Source of the DNA: Nectonema munidae
Taxonomy: Eukaryota; Nematomorpha; Nectonematoida; Nectonematidae
Direction of reading: 5' to 3'
DNA length: 64,000 nucleotides
Assembly (NCBI GenBank): GCA_030549495.1
Contig: JAUIRK010000967.1
Location: 62,001-126,000, forward strand
The notes under the pieces are model-generated. The model saw only the letters and a program-made list of their open reading frames with translations, was not told the DNA's origin and did not search any database. A program made the translations under genes and the position numbers. Shown piece after piece: positions 34,446-64,000 of the stretch; the stretch's first letter is position 1; each line of letters begins with the position of its first letter.

Positions 34446-37398
34446 TAATAAAGGAAAATTGATAAACACATTAATAAAACCATTTTCAACAAATCAGAAC
34501 TCTTGCTTTAGGAGAATCTAGATCATTTCTAATCTTTCATACATATACCATGCACTTCACTCCTTCCAATAACATAGATATCACAACTTTCTCCACAATA
34601 TTTATTTTTTACTTTTTCAATAAACCAACCTTCAAATATAGACAACTAACTTTTCTCATGGCAAGCAAATCTAGGCATAAAGGCAGCCTTTGAAGATAAA
34701 GATCTAGAAGTCTGGAAGCGCTTTGAAATCTTCAATCTACCTACCAACCATACTTCAAATGTTCTTTTTGTCTCTTTTAACTACATAAAGTTTGAAGAAT
34801 TAATGTTTATTACTTTTCGATGTGTGTGCTCCTAATAAATTTTGTTTTAGGATAACATTTATTTATTTAATGAAGGAAACTTAATAAGGGATAGAATGCT
34901 TATTCTATGCTATTTGAAATATCTATCCGAATTAAATTCATTTTTGTAAAAAGCAACCAATAATCTTTGTGAAATATTTATTCGTAATCTTCCGATTATT
35001 CCAATATACATCCAATGAATGTATATCGATCTACTAGGAATAAAAACATTTCTTAGGGTTAATCTGTTATTCATTCATTTTCTTTAATAATATTGGACTG
35101 AAGTAGGCTGATCAAGCTTTTAAATGCTTAAAATATAAGCCATATTTTTTATGCTGTTAAAATTACAATAAAACATTTGACATTTTGCATACAAAACAAT
35201 TATAACTATGATTTTATAATAGAAATGCTCACAAAATTACTTTAAAATTATATACAGTAATTTAATGAACTCAGTCATAAAAAATAATTTATTTTCAAAA
35301 GGTACAAAAATAGAAATCAGATTATTTTTCTATCAGTTTTAACATGTGTGTCAACGAATAACTATTTTTTGGCATTGAAAAATTAAGAAAGATTGGTAGA
35401 CAAAAAATTGAAAAGTAACATTGTAAGATTTGTTTATATTCTCTATTCTCTTATTTTTATAACTTATAAAGGTATTTTACTCTCTATGTATTTATAATTA
35501 ATTACCATATAGACATGATTTTCAAAAAGTTTCACACTTTATAAGTAAACAGGCATAGAGGGTGATGTAACAGAAGAAATCTTTAAGATGTTAACAGATA
35601 TTTGTTAGTTAGTTTATTAAGAAATCAATAACAGTATACTTTTGGACTTCCCTCAAAGATAATATCCATAATCCAAATCTTTCGCGAAGAGAATAGCAGC
35701 TTGCGAACAATCAACATGAAGGAACGAGCTAACATTCATTTTTGAAAATTAATCCTGTAATGCTATCAAAGTGTAGAGATTAGAAAAATTTTCATTTCTA
35801 CATATACCTTTTACAAATTCAATACTCTCAAAAACATTTGATTGAGTATGGTAAAATTAAGTACATTTAAATTAGTGTAATGCAAAGGTTTTCTCAACGA
35901 AACTTGGTTTTTCTGAATAACATAAAATAAAAGATATCCAGTGTTTTGAATTCTTTTATGTCATTGAATTGAGAAGAAAAAGGATTGGACATCTTCACAA
36001 TTTTTGGTGAGAGGGCGGGTAACTATGAAAGGTTTGTTTTGCAGATAAACATTTTAAAGTTTTCCAATAGTCTTTCTCAAGTTTATTCAAGCTTTGCCTC
36101 CTTGTCACACAAAAGACATCATCTTAACTTAATAAGAATTAAATGAATAAAAATTCTTAGTATTCTTTGATTAGCTTCTTATTTTATATATTTAATTTGA
36201 TCAGTTGATGGACTTAATTGAACTCAAGCAAGTGTAAAGTGTAAGGAATCAAATAAAATGTTTCAACTTTAACTTCTCAAATCTTTCATTCACCTCACTT
36301 AAAAGAACTCCTACTATGGGTTAATCAGAGAATGATTGAAAAGTAGAAAATGGAATAAAATGAGTATAAAACATCTTTTATTGCGTATTGTGTCATTTGA
36401 TAAAAGGTAAACTTTTTTGGAAAAACATTGCGCTAAGCGATTCGAACAACATCCGTATTAACTATGTGCAAGGGGATAAAGGTAAAAGAAATTAATAGTT
36501 TACCATTTTTTAAAACACGATGTAATAAAAACAAGAGACAAATATAGAAGAGATAAAAAACTTTTTAAAACATTTGGTAAAAGGAATTATTATTAAATGT
36601 CCAAATCAATTTACAAATACAGATTCTTCATTTATATATATATATAACATTTATTATAGATGTGTCGTACATGCTCTACTTACACACACACACATAATAA
36701 AATGGGATAACGTCTTTTCAATATGTAGTAATAAGGTATGAAAAGTTAGGTGATTAGATAGTTAAAATATTGCCTTAAAACTTTAGTACAAAAATATAAA
36801 ACAAATATATCATAGAATGCCAATTTGTAATAAAAAAACAATTAATATTCGAAACTTACAGTAAAGAAAAAGAGATAGATGAGGTGGAATAAAAAATCGT
36901 AAACGGATTAAAAGGCTTTGTTGGCGTGCGCGAATGTTGCACGAATTGAGAAGGGGAACATAATTAAAATAAATAAAAAACAATAGTATATTTAGAATAT
37001 TCACCAAAGAGTCGCGTTATGCACTTAATTGTAAATGCGGTTTAAAAACAAATTAAAATACATGCAAAACGCTCGATAAGCATACGGCATAAATAATAAA
37101 GAGATGTACGCACACACACACACACATATGTAAAAATTATAAAAATTTAGTAAACGATGTACAGCTTTATCCACAATGTGATATATATTAATGTACACAT
37201 ATAAATACACATATGTGCCCATATGTATGTATATAATGAAGGGAAACAAACACTACGACAATCTCGCAGGATCGAAGGCTAGTAAGGACTATGTGATGAT
37301 ATTTTTGCGGAGTCACACTCAATATTGAAATAAGTTAGAAGAAAATATATTTGGGTGTGTTTGTGAGGGGAGGCGAGGACGTTTGCTTTTTTAAGAAA
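34446..37398. other. Region downstream of Gq alpha, including its 3' UTR
   Basis: The 3' UTR starts at 37398 and its end was not determined; (CA)n runs at 36682-36693 and 37110-37126 lie in it or near it. Several AATAAA words occur on the minus strand (for example near 36645 and 36377) without a clear best one. No other gene seen down to 34446. Confidence 0.45.
37110..37126. repeat. (CA)n microsatellite
   Basis: Uninterrupted CA run downstream of the Gq alpha stop. Confidence 0.85.
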
Positions 37399-54381
<16,983 letters not shown>

Positions 54382-54948
54382 CTAAATTGACAGAACAAGA
54401 TTTAAAATTTTTCCAAAAAACTTATTTATCGTAATAATATAGTTTACCTGTTTTCAAGGTTACTTTCATTTCATATAAAAACTTGCATTAAAATTGACAA
54501 AAAAATATTTTTATTCGTGCAAATTTAAAAATAACGGAAAAAGGTCGATTCATGCCGAAAAAAACCGAATAAGTACTTTAATGCATAATAGATTTTGCAA
54601 GTAAGCATTTAGTTTGATGTTTATTTAATCAGATATTGCGGATCCAGGGGGAACGTTTTAATATATGGAAAAAATACAAATTTTTGAATTAAAAAGAATG
54701 TGTTTTTATTGTTAAAATTTATTTATAATAAATGAGTATGCTATATTAGATACAACAAACTTTGTTTCTTTACAAATGAAAAATTTTATAAAGTTTATTC
54801 AAACTTTCTTTGAAAAAAAGTTAAATCCACTTTTGCAAAAAAAACCCGTGCTAAGGAAGACCCCAAACTGCTTTTCTCCACTCCAACTCTGATGCTTGTG
54901 CAATACGCTACGACATTACACAGTAGTACAATTCCAGGCACGCACATT

Positions 54949-55059
54949 TTAACCGGTTAACGACCAGAATAATCAGACGATATCTAATGTAAAGCAGAAG
55001 ATTTGTATTAAAGAGCTTTGATAAACGCAGACGTTTTCAAAAAAAAGTTAAAGGGTTAA
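54949..55059. mobile_element. TTAA-type MITE, GACCAG family
   Basis: TTAACCGGTTAACGACCAG left; AAAGGGTTAA right. 111 bp; interior 'gacgatatctaatgtaaagc' is near-identical to 56640-56660. In Gq intron 1. Confidence 0.8.
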
Positions 55060-55536
55060 AGCGAGGATAATTCAAAGTAAAATCGAGGAAATCGAATTTT
55101 TAGAACATTATAAAACTTATGAAGTACTTTGCTAAAATAACTATTACTAACTAACTAGATAACTAACTATGAAGTCGGAGAAAAAAATCAAACACTTGAA
55201 AGCTTGCAAACTATTCATTCCGGATTTCGACTAAAGAAGCGAAACTCTAAATGAGTTTTGAAAAAAAAGAAAAGTATTTTTTTATTATTTAAAAAAATTG
55301 ACTTTTAATACTTAAAAAAAACCGCCCTAACTCATATCTCTTTAAAATCTCCGACTCCGCGACTCTGCTACTAACAATAAATATACCTTATTTGCATATA
55401 TTTTTTAAATACAACTAATTAATTAATTAAGTAACTATATTTAGCAATTAATCAGCATTCGTTTTAAATATTTTTTTAATTTTTTCAAAACAAATCAATA
55501 TGTTGTGTACAAACTTAATGTCTACAAAATATTGAT

Positions 55537-55672
55537 TTAACCCATTTAAGGCCAAGCAAAGTAGACGATATCTAAAAAATGCAGACGATTTATATTCAAA
55601 GTCATTGAAAAAAGCAGACGAAGGTGAAATTACTTATGTTCCAAAATAGGAACATTGGCCGTAAATGGTTAA
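55537..55672. mobile_element. TTAA-type MITE, GGCCAA subtype
   Basis: TTAACCCATTTAAGGCCAAG left; TTAACCATTTACGGCCAATG right on the reverse strand. 136 bp. Interior matches 15905-16033. Confidence 0.82.
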
Positions 55673-55808
55673 GTTAATTTAAATGTATTTTTTTACTACA
55701 ACAAGAAGTCATTGATGCAAAGTGTCATACGTGAATCTTTGGTCACCAAAAGGATGAAGGACTCTTTTACTCGATGTCCCTTTCATCTTTATTTTAATTT
55801 TCATGTGT

Positions 55809-56005
55809 TTCACCCTTTGAGGACCAGAATTTTGAGGAATAAGAGTCTGCTTTCTTTTTCAATTGAAATTTATATATTTAAAGCAAACGATTTCCAATAC
55901 TTGACAGTGGTTCTCAAAGGAGTATATAACTCAAGCCATTTTATTTTACCATACTCTCCATGAACTTGAGCGAGGCGATAGAGGCGGCGGTGCTTAAAGG
56001 GTAAA
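55809..56005. mobile_element. TTAA-type MITE, GACCAG family, decayed ends
   Basis: TTCACCCTTTGAGGACCAG left; TTTACCCTTTAAGCACCG right on the reverse strand. Interior 'agtctgctttctttttcaat' and 'tatatatttaaagcaaacga'. Confidence 0.65.
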
Positions 56006-56511
56006 ACGAATTTTTTTCCAAAACAACTCCCCCCGATTTACACAAGTCCTTCCGAAACCTCATTTTTCATAGAAACAGGCGGGCGCACGCGCAAACACAT
56101 CTGCTCGTTATTTTTAAGAACAGTTTGCTTTAACTACAACAAGGCTAAAGGAAAATTCCTTTCAAAACAAATGAATTAAGTTTGTACTCATTTACTTCTT
56201 TCTGGATGCGATGGTATATTTCAAAGCACACAAATACACGCATAATATTATATATGTATATACAAACAAATAATTATTTATTATAGCCATTCACTCATTC
56301 AAAAGAATAATATTATCTATTTAATTCATTATGAATTTGATTCCTCTAAATCTTAAACGTCTGTGAGAAGGAGATTTCTTCAAGCATAATTTATTCATAC
56401 AATTTCTCATTTTGAAAAAAGGATTTATTTATGCAAATACCTATTTTTAAAATAGCGCTGCGATTTTTTATTCTGAAAGAATTAGCATATTTGATCCCAG
56501 AAAAAAAGATG

Positions 56512-56762
56512 AACCCTTTGAGGACCAGAGGGTCACCAGTGACCCAAGAAATGAAAATCATCTGCTTTGAATATATAAAATTCCATTGAAAAAGAAAGCA
56601 GACGAATCCTCTTCAAAATGTTGGTAACGTAACGTAACTACCAGAATAATCAGACGATATCTAATGTAAAGCAGAAGATTTGTATTAAAGAGCATTGATA
56701 AACGCAGACGATTTTATTTTTGTAAAGTCGACATATGTCGACTGTGGTCGATAGCCGGTTAA
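56512..56762. mobile_element. Composite of two GACCAG-family MITEs
   Basis: The left half begins GAACCCTTTGAGGACCAGAG (51124/55809 subtype) and runs into 'aagcagacgaatcctc'. After a 'taacgtaacgtaac' junction, a second copy starts at CCAGAATAATCAGACG and ends in GATAGCCGGTTAA (TTAA at 56759-56762). Confidence 0.65.
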
Positions 56763-57923
56763 GTAATTCAATATAAAATCGGGGTTCTTGAGTCACAGAT
56801 TTTAATTGGATAGGAGTGTATCAAATAAAACTTAGAAGTAGGATATTTTTAAGTGTTAAAAATTATTCATTTAAGCATTTTAAAACATCGGAAAAATAAG
56901 TCTAATTTTTGTGAAGAAGTGGAATCGCGCTTCTTTTATCGAAATCGGGAAGGAAGAGTTGTCGTTGAATATTTTAAATTGTAAAGTATTTTGAGTCGGA
57001 GGGAAAACATTCAACTCCGACTACGACCCCAGCCAGTACTTACAAAATTCTGACACCAAATAAACCTCATTTCAAAAAAGTGTTTACTCTATGACTTTTG
57101 TTTGTTAAAATAATGGTAAGGAAGAATAAGTTTTTTAATTAATTCATCACAAAAGTGAATTAGTTTTTTGATTTACTCTACTGACGTAAAAATGCGAGAA
57201 AAAAGTGCTACTATTTTCACATTGTGCAATCAATGATAGAAAGAAGTGAATAGAAATTTCAAAGTTCATCAAATTTTTCTGAGGGAAGCATAAAATTTAA
57301 AAATACAAGAAACTAATCAAAAAGTTCGCTCGTTTTGACTAGCAAAAATAAAGTAAAGCATAGTTTCGGTTTTAAATACTACAGTAAGAGTAGTTCTTTA
57401 AGGGAGGAATTTATATTTAAAAAAACTCTAAAAACTGAAATATTCATTTTCCAATAAAATTTTCAACAAAATTGAAGTAAAATTCGAATCTAACAGGGAT
57501 GTGAAGTTGGATGCAAAATATCGCACCCAGAGACTGCAAGTGCTTACTCACAAAAAATCGAATCCAACTCCAAATACTTAAGAATAACAATATTATACGC
57601 CGATTTTTACTTCGGGCTTCGATTAAACCACGTGTAATAGAGTGTAAATTTAAACATTTTAGATTCTATATGTTCACCAAAGATGCTTATTCAGCCTTCC
57701 AAAGCCGTTATCCATTTCTAGGAATCGGAAGAGTTAGTAAAGTTTCCCTATACGATTTTTTAACATGAGAAAGCACAATTCTTACGAAATCAATTTTATC
57801 TGTGTTTATATTTTTTCCTGTTAAACTTCAATCACTGAAGACGATAATAAATCATTTAAATTTTACTAATTAAATGAAAGCGTTTTATTGTAAACAAAAA
57901 TTGAAACTACAGGCAAACCTGCA

Positions 57924-58078
57924 TTAACCCGTTGATGACCAGTGCGATAACAGTATCCGAAAAAAATTTTCCCTTTGTTTGAGGACCATAATTAGGAAGA
58001 CTAATCGCCTGCTTTCTTTTTCAATCGATTTTTATATATTTTAAGCAGGCAATTATACACTGGTCATCAACGGGTCAA
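57924..58078. mobile_element. TTAA-type MITE with near-perfect terminal repeats
   Basis: TTAACCCGTTGATGACCAGTG left; TTGACCCGTTGATGACCAGTG right on the reverse strand: 20 of 21 matching. A 'tttgaggaccataattagga' block inside is a second family terminus, so it may contain an older copy. Confidence 0.8.
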
Positions 58079-59764
58079 CGGGCTAAGAGACCCCTCGAGG
58101 GAACCATCAGTCGCCTAATCAAGGCTGAATATGCTTAATTAGGATTAATTGGGGAAAATTTAAGTCGGTTATTATAGACAATAATAGAGGTGGTAGTAAA
58201 GACAAGTATGTTTTGGTGAGGATAACTCAGGGGTGGGCTACGATTTTTCTCCTTTCAATATACCCCAGTATATATGTGCAATGTACATGCGTACTTGAGA
58301 TTGCGCGTATAAAAAATTGAATATCTTAAATTAGAAAATCATAAAAATGATAGAGCTAATGTCGATCAATTGATTATTATTAATGCATGTATTTATATTG
58401 ATATGCATTAGACATAAAATAAATCTGTGAAAAATAGAATGTCTGTAGTGATTGTGGTTAAATGTTGGTGTCGTTATTGATGAGGTCTATTGATAAATCT
58501 GTTTATATCATCTCTGCATGATGAAATATGATCGTGAGCATGATGCAAAGAGGTTAATCTTCTATTACTAATACAGAAGTGCAAAAATTTTTTTGGCTTT
58601 TATGCCCAAAAAGAAGAAACAATACATTGACATTAATTGGGCATTAGAAAAAAAGGAATATTATTTCCGAGACAATTTGATAGCTTGTTCATTTGCAGAT
58701 CAAGAATTCATTTTTCGAAAACCGCACTATTTGAATTTTGAGGTAGAATAACTTATTTATAACGGAAATTTTGAAATAGTTCAAAGATTGAAAACATCTT
58801 CATTTGGTTGAAATGTCAGATGTTTAAAATTTCTTGGTCGAAACGTCATTGAAGCAAAAAAACACAGATCATTGAAAAGTTATGTTGTTCGAAGCGCAAG
58901 CAATATACAAAAAGGAATCAGTATTGGGCAGCTGGCTCGAAATAGATTAGGCTTCGGCTCTAGCCTTTCTAGAAAGTAAGCCTAGTTTTTCTAGTAATAC
59001 CAACTTTCCATGTAAACCCATATATTTTAAAATGAAGTTTTCACTGAGATGTTGAAAGATTGATTAGGATGAAAGCAAAAATGTTCAAGAATTTTATCAT
59101 TATTTGAAGAAATTATGGGTGCCAGGCAATCTCAGGTAATAATCGCATGCCTCGTTGAAAATAGATCAACAAGGCTGTGGTTATGAACCCATGATTCTCA
59201 TGAAGAAATCTTAGTAGCAAGATGTAAAATTAGTCGGACTTTCATTAGTGTTGCACTAAAAAAAGGAGGAAAAAATGTGCTCTCCTATCATCATCATCAT
59301 CATCATCTTTTTTTCGATAACAAGAATTATTATCTTTACTTTTTCATCAACTTAAATCATCTTTTTATTACCCTCAAGGAGGTACTAGCATTCACTTAGA
59401 AAAGTTGATTCACTTCTCATGATCGTCAAAACGTACTTCGTCACAGCTTGTTTTCCTCCCTTTAAAATTCGCATCTATCTCAATAAGGGGTGAATTGATT
59501 TCTGCAAATATGAGAATCAACAGATTCTACAAAAAAGAAATTCACGTAAACGAAACCAAAGATTCTTCTTACACCTTATTAAGAAATCTCTCACTCTTCA
59601 AACAGGTATGCTAACGTTTCCATTATTGGCACTGCACACATTTTAAGTAATATATCGTTTTGATTTTTTATAAAGACAAATTTATATATATATAAAATAT
59701 TTTTAAAAATGAATACCCCTTGTCCCAATAATTCTGGCGCGTATAGATTTATCTATTTATATAT
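58079..59764. other. Gq alpha upstream region / intron 1, unassigned
   Basis: Simple (ATC)n at 59287-59307. A block at 59110-59220 with 'ggttatgaacccatgattct' could be a tRNA-SINE relic. No Gq exon 1 or other coding exon recognised. Confidence 0.4.
59287..59307. repeat. (ATC)n microsatellite
   Basis: Seven uninterrupted trinucleotide units. Confidence 0.85.
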
Positions 59765-59949
59765 TACAGCAAAACCTATTTATAATGGACAAGCATGGGA
59801 CCCATTAAAATGAGCGTTTTACAGAAGGGAGCTATCAAGGTTCTATTCTTTTACGGTTATACTGAAACGCCATGTTGTAGAGTGGTTGGTATAGAGTATA
59901 GACTTAGACAGGTGACGACAAGGTGACCGCTAACACAGGTTTAACTGTA
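59765..59949. mobile_element. CAGTAAAACCT-type MITE, copy 2
   Basis: TACAGCAAAACCTATTTATA left; TACAGTTAAACCTGTGTTAG right on the reverse strand. Shares 'aagcatgggacc' and 'ggttatact' with 41531-41701. TA-like target ends. Confidence 0.75.
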
Positions 59950-60142
59950 TTTTAATTTTTTATGGATATGAATTTTAAAAAAATTAACTAGTTATTGTCT
60001 CATTTTATGTATTTTTGCGAAATTGAAATAAAAGGCTAAAATAATTTATTCAAGAAATATTCAAAATAGTTGTTCCCATTTTAGCGTAATTTGATTGCTT
60101 AAAAGATAAGTAGATTGATGTGAGTAATCCTGAGCTCGAACC

Positions 60143-60179
60143 CATGGCTGGACATGACATCTCTTGATGTCCAGCCATG
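60143..60179. other. Perfect 13 bp-arm hairpin
   Basis: CATGGCTGGACAT and ATGTCCAGCCATG separated by 11 bases. A B-box-like GGGTTCGAGCTCAGG (minus strand) is adjacent, so it may be part of a tRNA-SINE. Confidence 0.6.
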
Positions 60180-60379
60180 AAAGTTTATTAAAGCTGGTGG
60201 TTGTTAACAAGATTGGTTTATCGATCCATTCAACTTATCTGAAGAAGAATATGGAAAGAAGTTTCACTGAAATATTAAAAATACAGATTTGCATGTTATT
60301 AATGAAAAAAAAGTAGCAAAAAAGTATGCATTTTTGTGCGTAGTCAATTTACTACAAAAAATATGCTGATATTTATGAT

Positions 60380-60600
60380 GCATTAATCCGTGGGTGAGAG
60401 TATCTCAACCAGGGTCAGATTGAGGAACATGCTATCTGGGCTGCAACTCATGGACTTGCAGAGACGAATAAAACAGAGGGGATCAAAGTGGTCACCATAA
60501 GCCTGTAGCGGTAGATGATAGCTTTCAAACGGTCAGCGAGTTGTTAGGACTAGAACAAACCCCTCACTAAAGTTCACTGCAAAACACAATGCTCATCGAC
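60380..60600. other. GC-richer island, unassigned
   Basis: About 220 bases of roughly balanced composition in an AT-rich setting. No long frame or family motif on either strand. May be the body of a SINE or a non-coding exon. Confidence 0.3.
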
Positions 60601-61097
60601 TTATTGTCAATACCTATGATGTCCCTAGCAAGACCATTCTCAAAATTATTATATCGATCAGACCTTTGCTCATTTATAATTATTCTGTGTAGTCATAGAA
60701 ATTAAAAAATATTACAAGGGGGAGGGGTTAATATTTTATAAAAAAATGAATACATTGATAGAAATAGTTATGTATGAATAAACAAAATAAATTTCACCCA
60801 TGAAAGTTTTGTTAAGAGAATCGCACCTACAAAAAATTTCACCCAGGAAAATTATATCCAAGGGAAAAGAACCAATATTGGAAAATGATTGTTTTTATTT
60901 ATGCCTAAAAAAGAAGTTGTCGTTTCCTCTAAACAAATTTTTTACCTCTTAAAAAGGCATTTAAATTAAAAGTGCGGAAATTAACAGACTTGGTCGTTCC
61001 ACTGTTAATATATCATTTATATAAATGTTTGCAATTAAGTGCTAAACAATCCAATAATGATCGCTAAAGTTTGTCTTTTAATTTTGTATACTTACAT

Positions 61098-61114
61098 ACA
61101 CACACACACACACA
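61098..61114. repeat. (CA)n microsatellite
   Basis: Uninterrupted CA run. Confidence 0.85.
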
Positions 61115-61194
61115 TGTCTCTTCCAGTTTTCGGCGTTTTAAAGTGTAATTATACTTTTTAATTAAAATACGTGGAGGAAGGAGCCCCGGGTAGA

Positions 61195-61242
61195 TACACC
61201 TACACCTACACCTACACCTACACCTACACCTACACCTACACC
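61195..61242. repeat. (TACACC)8 hexamer array
   Basis: Eight perfect TACACC units. Not the arthropod telomere repeat (TTAGG/CCTAA). Confidence 0.95.
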
Positions 61243-63234
61243 ACCACTGGGGTAACGACAGCGTGAACAATTCTTTTGGGGGATAATGAATAGAATAGTT
61301 TGCCCCTTATTGCGATATAGTAAAGGGCTGGAAGTGTGGCTGGATGAAATTATGGTGCAGAAACAAATGAATGTGTGAATAAAATGTTATCGATATCATG
61401 AATAAAAAGCGAGTAGAGAAGTATCAGAGGGGTAAAGAAGCACTAGTAGCCATTTCATTATAGGAGACACACCATCCCATGAATCTGTGTGGTGGTGGCG
61501 TGAGCTCTTGGCTGCCTTCTATGCAGATTGTAGAAGTAGGAAAAGTGAGTTAGTGGTATTAGTGAGTGTGTGCAGCCGATATAGAATGAAAGGGGATCAC
61601 AACATACATATTATTTGTGTGCGTGTGCGAGTGTGTATATCTATCTGTGTGTTATTGATTTAATTGAAATTGAGAATATATATTTTGCAAATCAATACAT
61701 TTTTAAAACTAAAACATAGCTCTAAGAGTTAATTACTGGATGACAAAAATTGTTTTTATCGATAATTATTTAATGTATACATTTATTTATATTGTTGTGT
61801 GCACAAGACAGCAGCAGCATGTGAAACCCCGTGTGTAGTAGGTCGTGTCATTTTTAGCAAAATTAGCTACTTTTGGGAATTGAGTGCTTTAGGACCAACT
61901 CAAGAATTCGCGTATTGTTTGATTTAAGGGGAGCGGGAGGAACTAGAGACTTTAGAAAGCTCTGTACGAGATAGGCCCTATTTCGAATTATATTTCCCGA
62001 TAAAGGTATGCTTATGACCTAATCTGGATCAAACAAAACCTCAAAATACTGGACAAAGGAGAAAACCCCTCACAATTTTTAGTAATGAATTAATTGGATA
62101 TCACTACCTTATCATATATTTGCATGGGTGTTTATTCTTTGGAGATAACAGTATACAATAATGGTCTTCAAAAATCGTGTAGTTTTCATAAAAATGATAA
62201 TTTGTTATATGTATTTGATTTGGTATGTATGGGAAAGTGGAGACAACGTTAAAACCGTATCGATTTTTTTTACATTTTATGATTACACGTATTTCTTGAT
62301 AAGTTTGTTACAATTTTATGTGTGATTATTTCTGATTTTATTTCAGAAGGGAATATTTTGTTGGTTCCTGCAATTCAAAAAAGAGGATGAACTTCCCCTG
62401 CAATAAATTCAAAATTGTGTACACTCGAAAAGTTATTGTTTGTTTTATAAAAAATATATTTTTTTCACTAATAAACACTAAAAAAATTAAACACATCAAA
62501 ATACTCTTTTATTTATAAAAAAAATCTGATAATAATAATACGACACTGCCTGACGTTATTTGAGATCAGACACTTTTTTTCAACATATCCATCCCATTCA
62601 TGCGCTTTTTGAGGAAGCATCGCACATGCATAAATATCCTCAATATTTTTATTAATATAGAACGAAAGAAGATTAGGCGTCGTACCATTAACAAGATTTG
62701 AATTAGTTGACATAATCTTATTCAAAAAGAATAAAATAATTAAATTGATAAAAATCATGAATCCATACATACGCACATTATATATCTGATGTGATATAAT
62801 GAATCTGCACGAAAGATATAGAAATGCTAACTACATTGAATAAATTATAGGATGCAATCGTTATGGTGTAACTTCGAACAACTAGAATAAGATTAACGAT
62901 AGGGTTAGTTCAGGTAGTTTGGAGATCAGTGTTCAACACATCTCTCTATACGCACGCCATCAACATCATAGTTGCCCCCCCCCCTCATCCATAGGCACAA
63001 TTATACACCCGAAATCAATAAAGTTTTCATCGTAAAAAAGATACATAATTTTGCAAGAACAAAATGCCACTTTGAAAAGTGTTAGTGATCACTAATGGAG
63101 GTTAAATCATATATATACGTACAAGACCGCATTGTGAAGGAGACCATGGGGACTAAAGAGAGTTTGCCAACTGATAGCAACAAGGCCAGAGTATGTCAAA
63201 AAAACATTTAGGAGCGGCATAGAAAAATTATAAT
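61243..63234. other. Gq alpha upstream region / intron 1, unassigned right part
   Basis: A moderately GC-richer stretch at 61440-61660 with GT runs has no open frame. Short C run at 62976-62985. No exon 1 of Gq alpha recognised here. Confidence 0.4.
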
Positions 63235-63405
63235 TTATAGTGGAGATGTATCGGATATCTACACAATTTTTTACATTCTCTTAACATCTTCATGCGCGAA
63301 TCTTTTATGTTTAAACATTCGCAAAAACTTGAGTTTGCTTAGAATAGCAATTATGATATCCGCATTCGCATCCACGGATACAAAAAATTTCACACCCAAT
63401 ACATG
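63235..63405. repeat. Interspersed repeat, copy 2
   Basis: 'gtttgcttagaatagcaatt' plus 'atgatatccgc', and 'gagatgtatcggatatctac', shared with 38877-39190. A weaker relative with 'cggataccc..ggatatt' and 'cgatacattt' lies at 46505-46575. Confidence 0.55.
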
Positions 63406-64000
63406 TCTAATTCATAATGATCCATGCTAGAGTTTCTGTCACCAGATTTCTCGAGTCTCATTTTTAAAGACTTCAAGAATTGTTAAGCCTTTTGATTTTA
63501 AAGAAAGTGCACACGAGACTTGAATAAATTATTCTTTTTATTTTCAATCAAAAAAATCTCTTGATATTTTTGGTAAGATTTAAACTTCTAAACTTTCAGA
63601 ATCTTTGCAAATATCACTAAATGCTTGATCATGCATGCCTTAAATTAACAAAGGACTTAATTTTTCATGAGATTATGGAAGAAATTTCCAAAAATGTTAA
63701 GAAAAGATATATATGTATTTTATACTTTTTGTATTCATATTGGTGTTTATAAATTTATTTCTAATTTCTCAAGAGTTCTTAAATTTTATCTCATTTGTCG
63801 ATAAAATTATTTAATCAAGAAATCAGAAACTCTCATCTACACGTCAAGGAGAAAGCCTTTAAAAAACAGGACAGAGAATAATCAGAACACAAGTATATAT
63901 CAACACATTTAAAATAAATAAAAGTACAGGAACATCTAAAAATTCCCCATAGCAATTTAGAATCTTCATAAAATTTAATAAACTTATTTCATTTACTTTT
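63406..64000. other. AT-rich end of window
   Basis: No gene or repeat recognised. Confidence 0.5.

Noticed and set aside
36810-37249. Two minus-strand hydrophobic frames downstream of Gq
   Set aside because: They lie in the presumed Gq 3' UTR and consist of low-complexity AT and CA repeats.
57511-57768. 85-codon plus-strand frame
   Set aside because: No recognised motif, no splice or regulatory context; probably chance.
61195-61242. TACACC hexamers as telomeric sequence
   Set aside because: Does not match TTAGG or TTAGGG on either strand; only eight units, internal position.

Overview
This is an AT-rich animal window with long introns, short exons and very dense DNA transposons. The genes and transposons fit an invertebrate, probably an arthropod. 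A copepod of the sea-louse type is my guess from overall character only, at low confidence.

Two host genes can be reconstructed exon by exon, both on the minus strand. (1) A VTI1A-type Qb-SNARE runs from about 17.07 kb down to 3.67 kb in eight coding exons (17041-17070, 16926-16979, 16794-16849, 16616-16742, 11692-11750, 11487-11636, 3821-3882, 3669-3756). Its short first coding exon was not found. (2) A G-protein alpha-q subunit runs from 54381 down to 37399 in seven exons with perfect phase continuity. It ends in the Gq tail EYNLV. Its first exon was not found and probably lies beyond 64 kb. The genes are separated by about 20 kb of transposon-rich DNA. They have no evident functional link beyond acting in membrane traffic and signalling.

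The rest is largely mobile DNA. From left to right it holds: a piggyBac remnant joined to the 5' part of a LINE that encodes a 2A-like peptide and a PHD-type finger (1.5-3.1 kb); a 6.2 kb TTAA-flanked non-coding element filling 82% of a VTI1A intron (4374-10612); a multi-copy protein-family remnant (about 17.9-20.0 kb); a piggyBac copy with both terminal repeats, TTAA target sites and a nested tRNA-type SINE (21051-24312); a second, inverted relative of the large non-coding element (25204-29196); a LINE 3' half with RT, RNase H and a Cys/His motif (30.3-32.1 kb); three hAT remnants (33 kb, 42.6-43.6 kb, 44.6-47.2 kb); and a swarm of short TTAA-flanked MITEs concentrated in the introns and upstream region of the Gq gene.

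The best candidate for something undescribed is the 4374-10612 / 25204-29196 family. Both copies are bounded by TTAA and CCCTAT-like termini. Each has a GC-rich hairpin just inside an end, and internal arrays of diverged ~150 bp units, with no coding capacity. Together with at least three other TTAA-bounded families, they suggest the locus has been remodelled repeatedly by piggyBac-type mobilisation. No RNA genes, CRISPR arrays or prokaryotic features were found.
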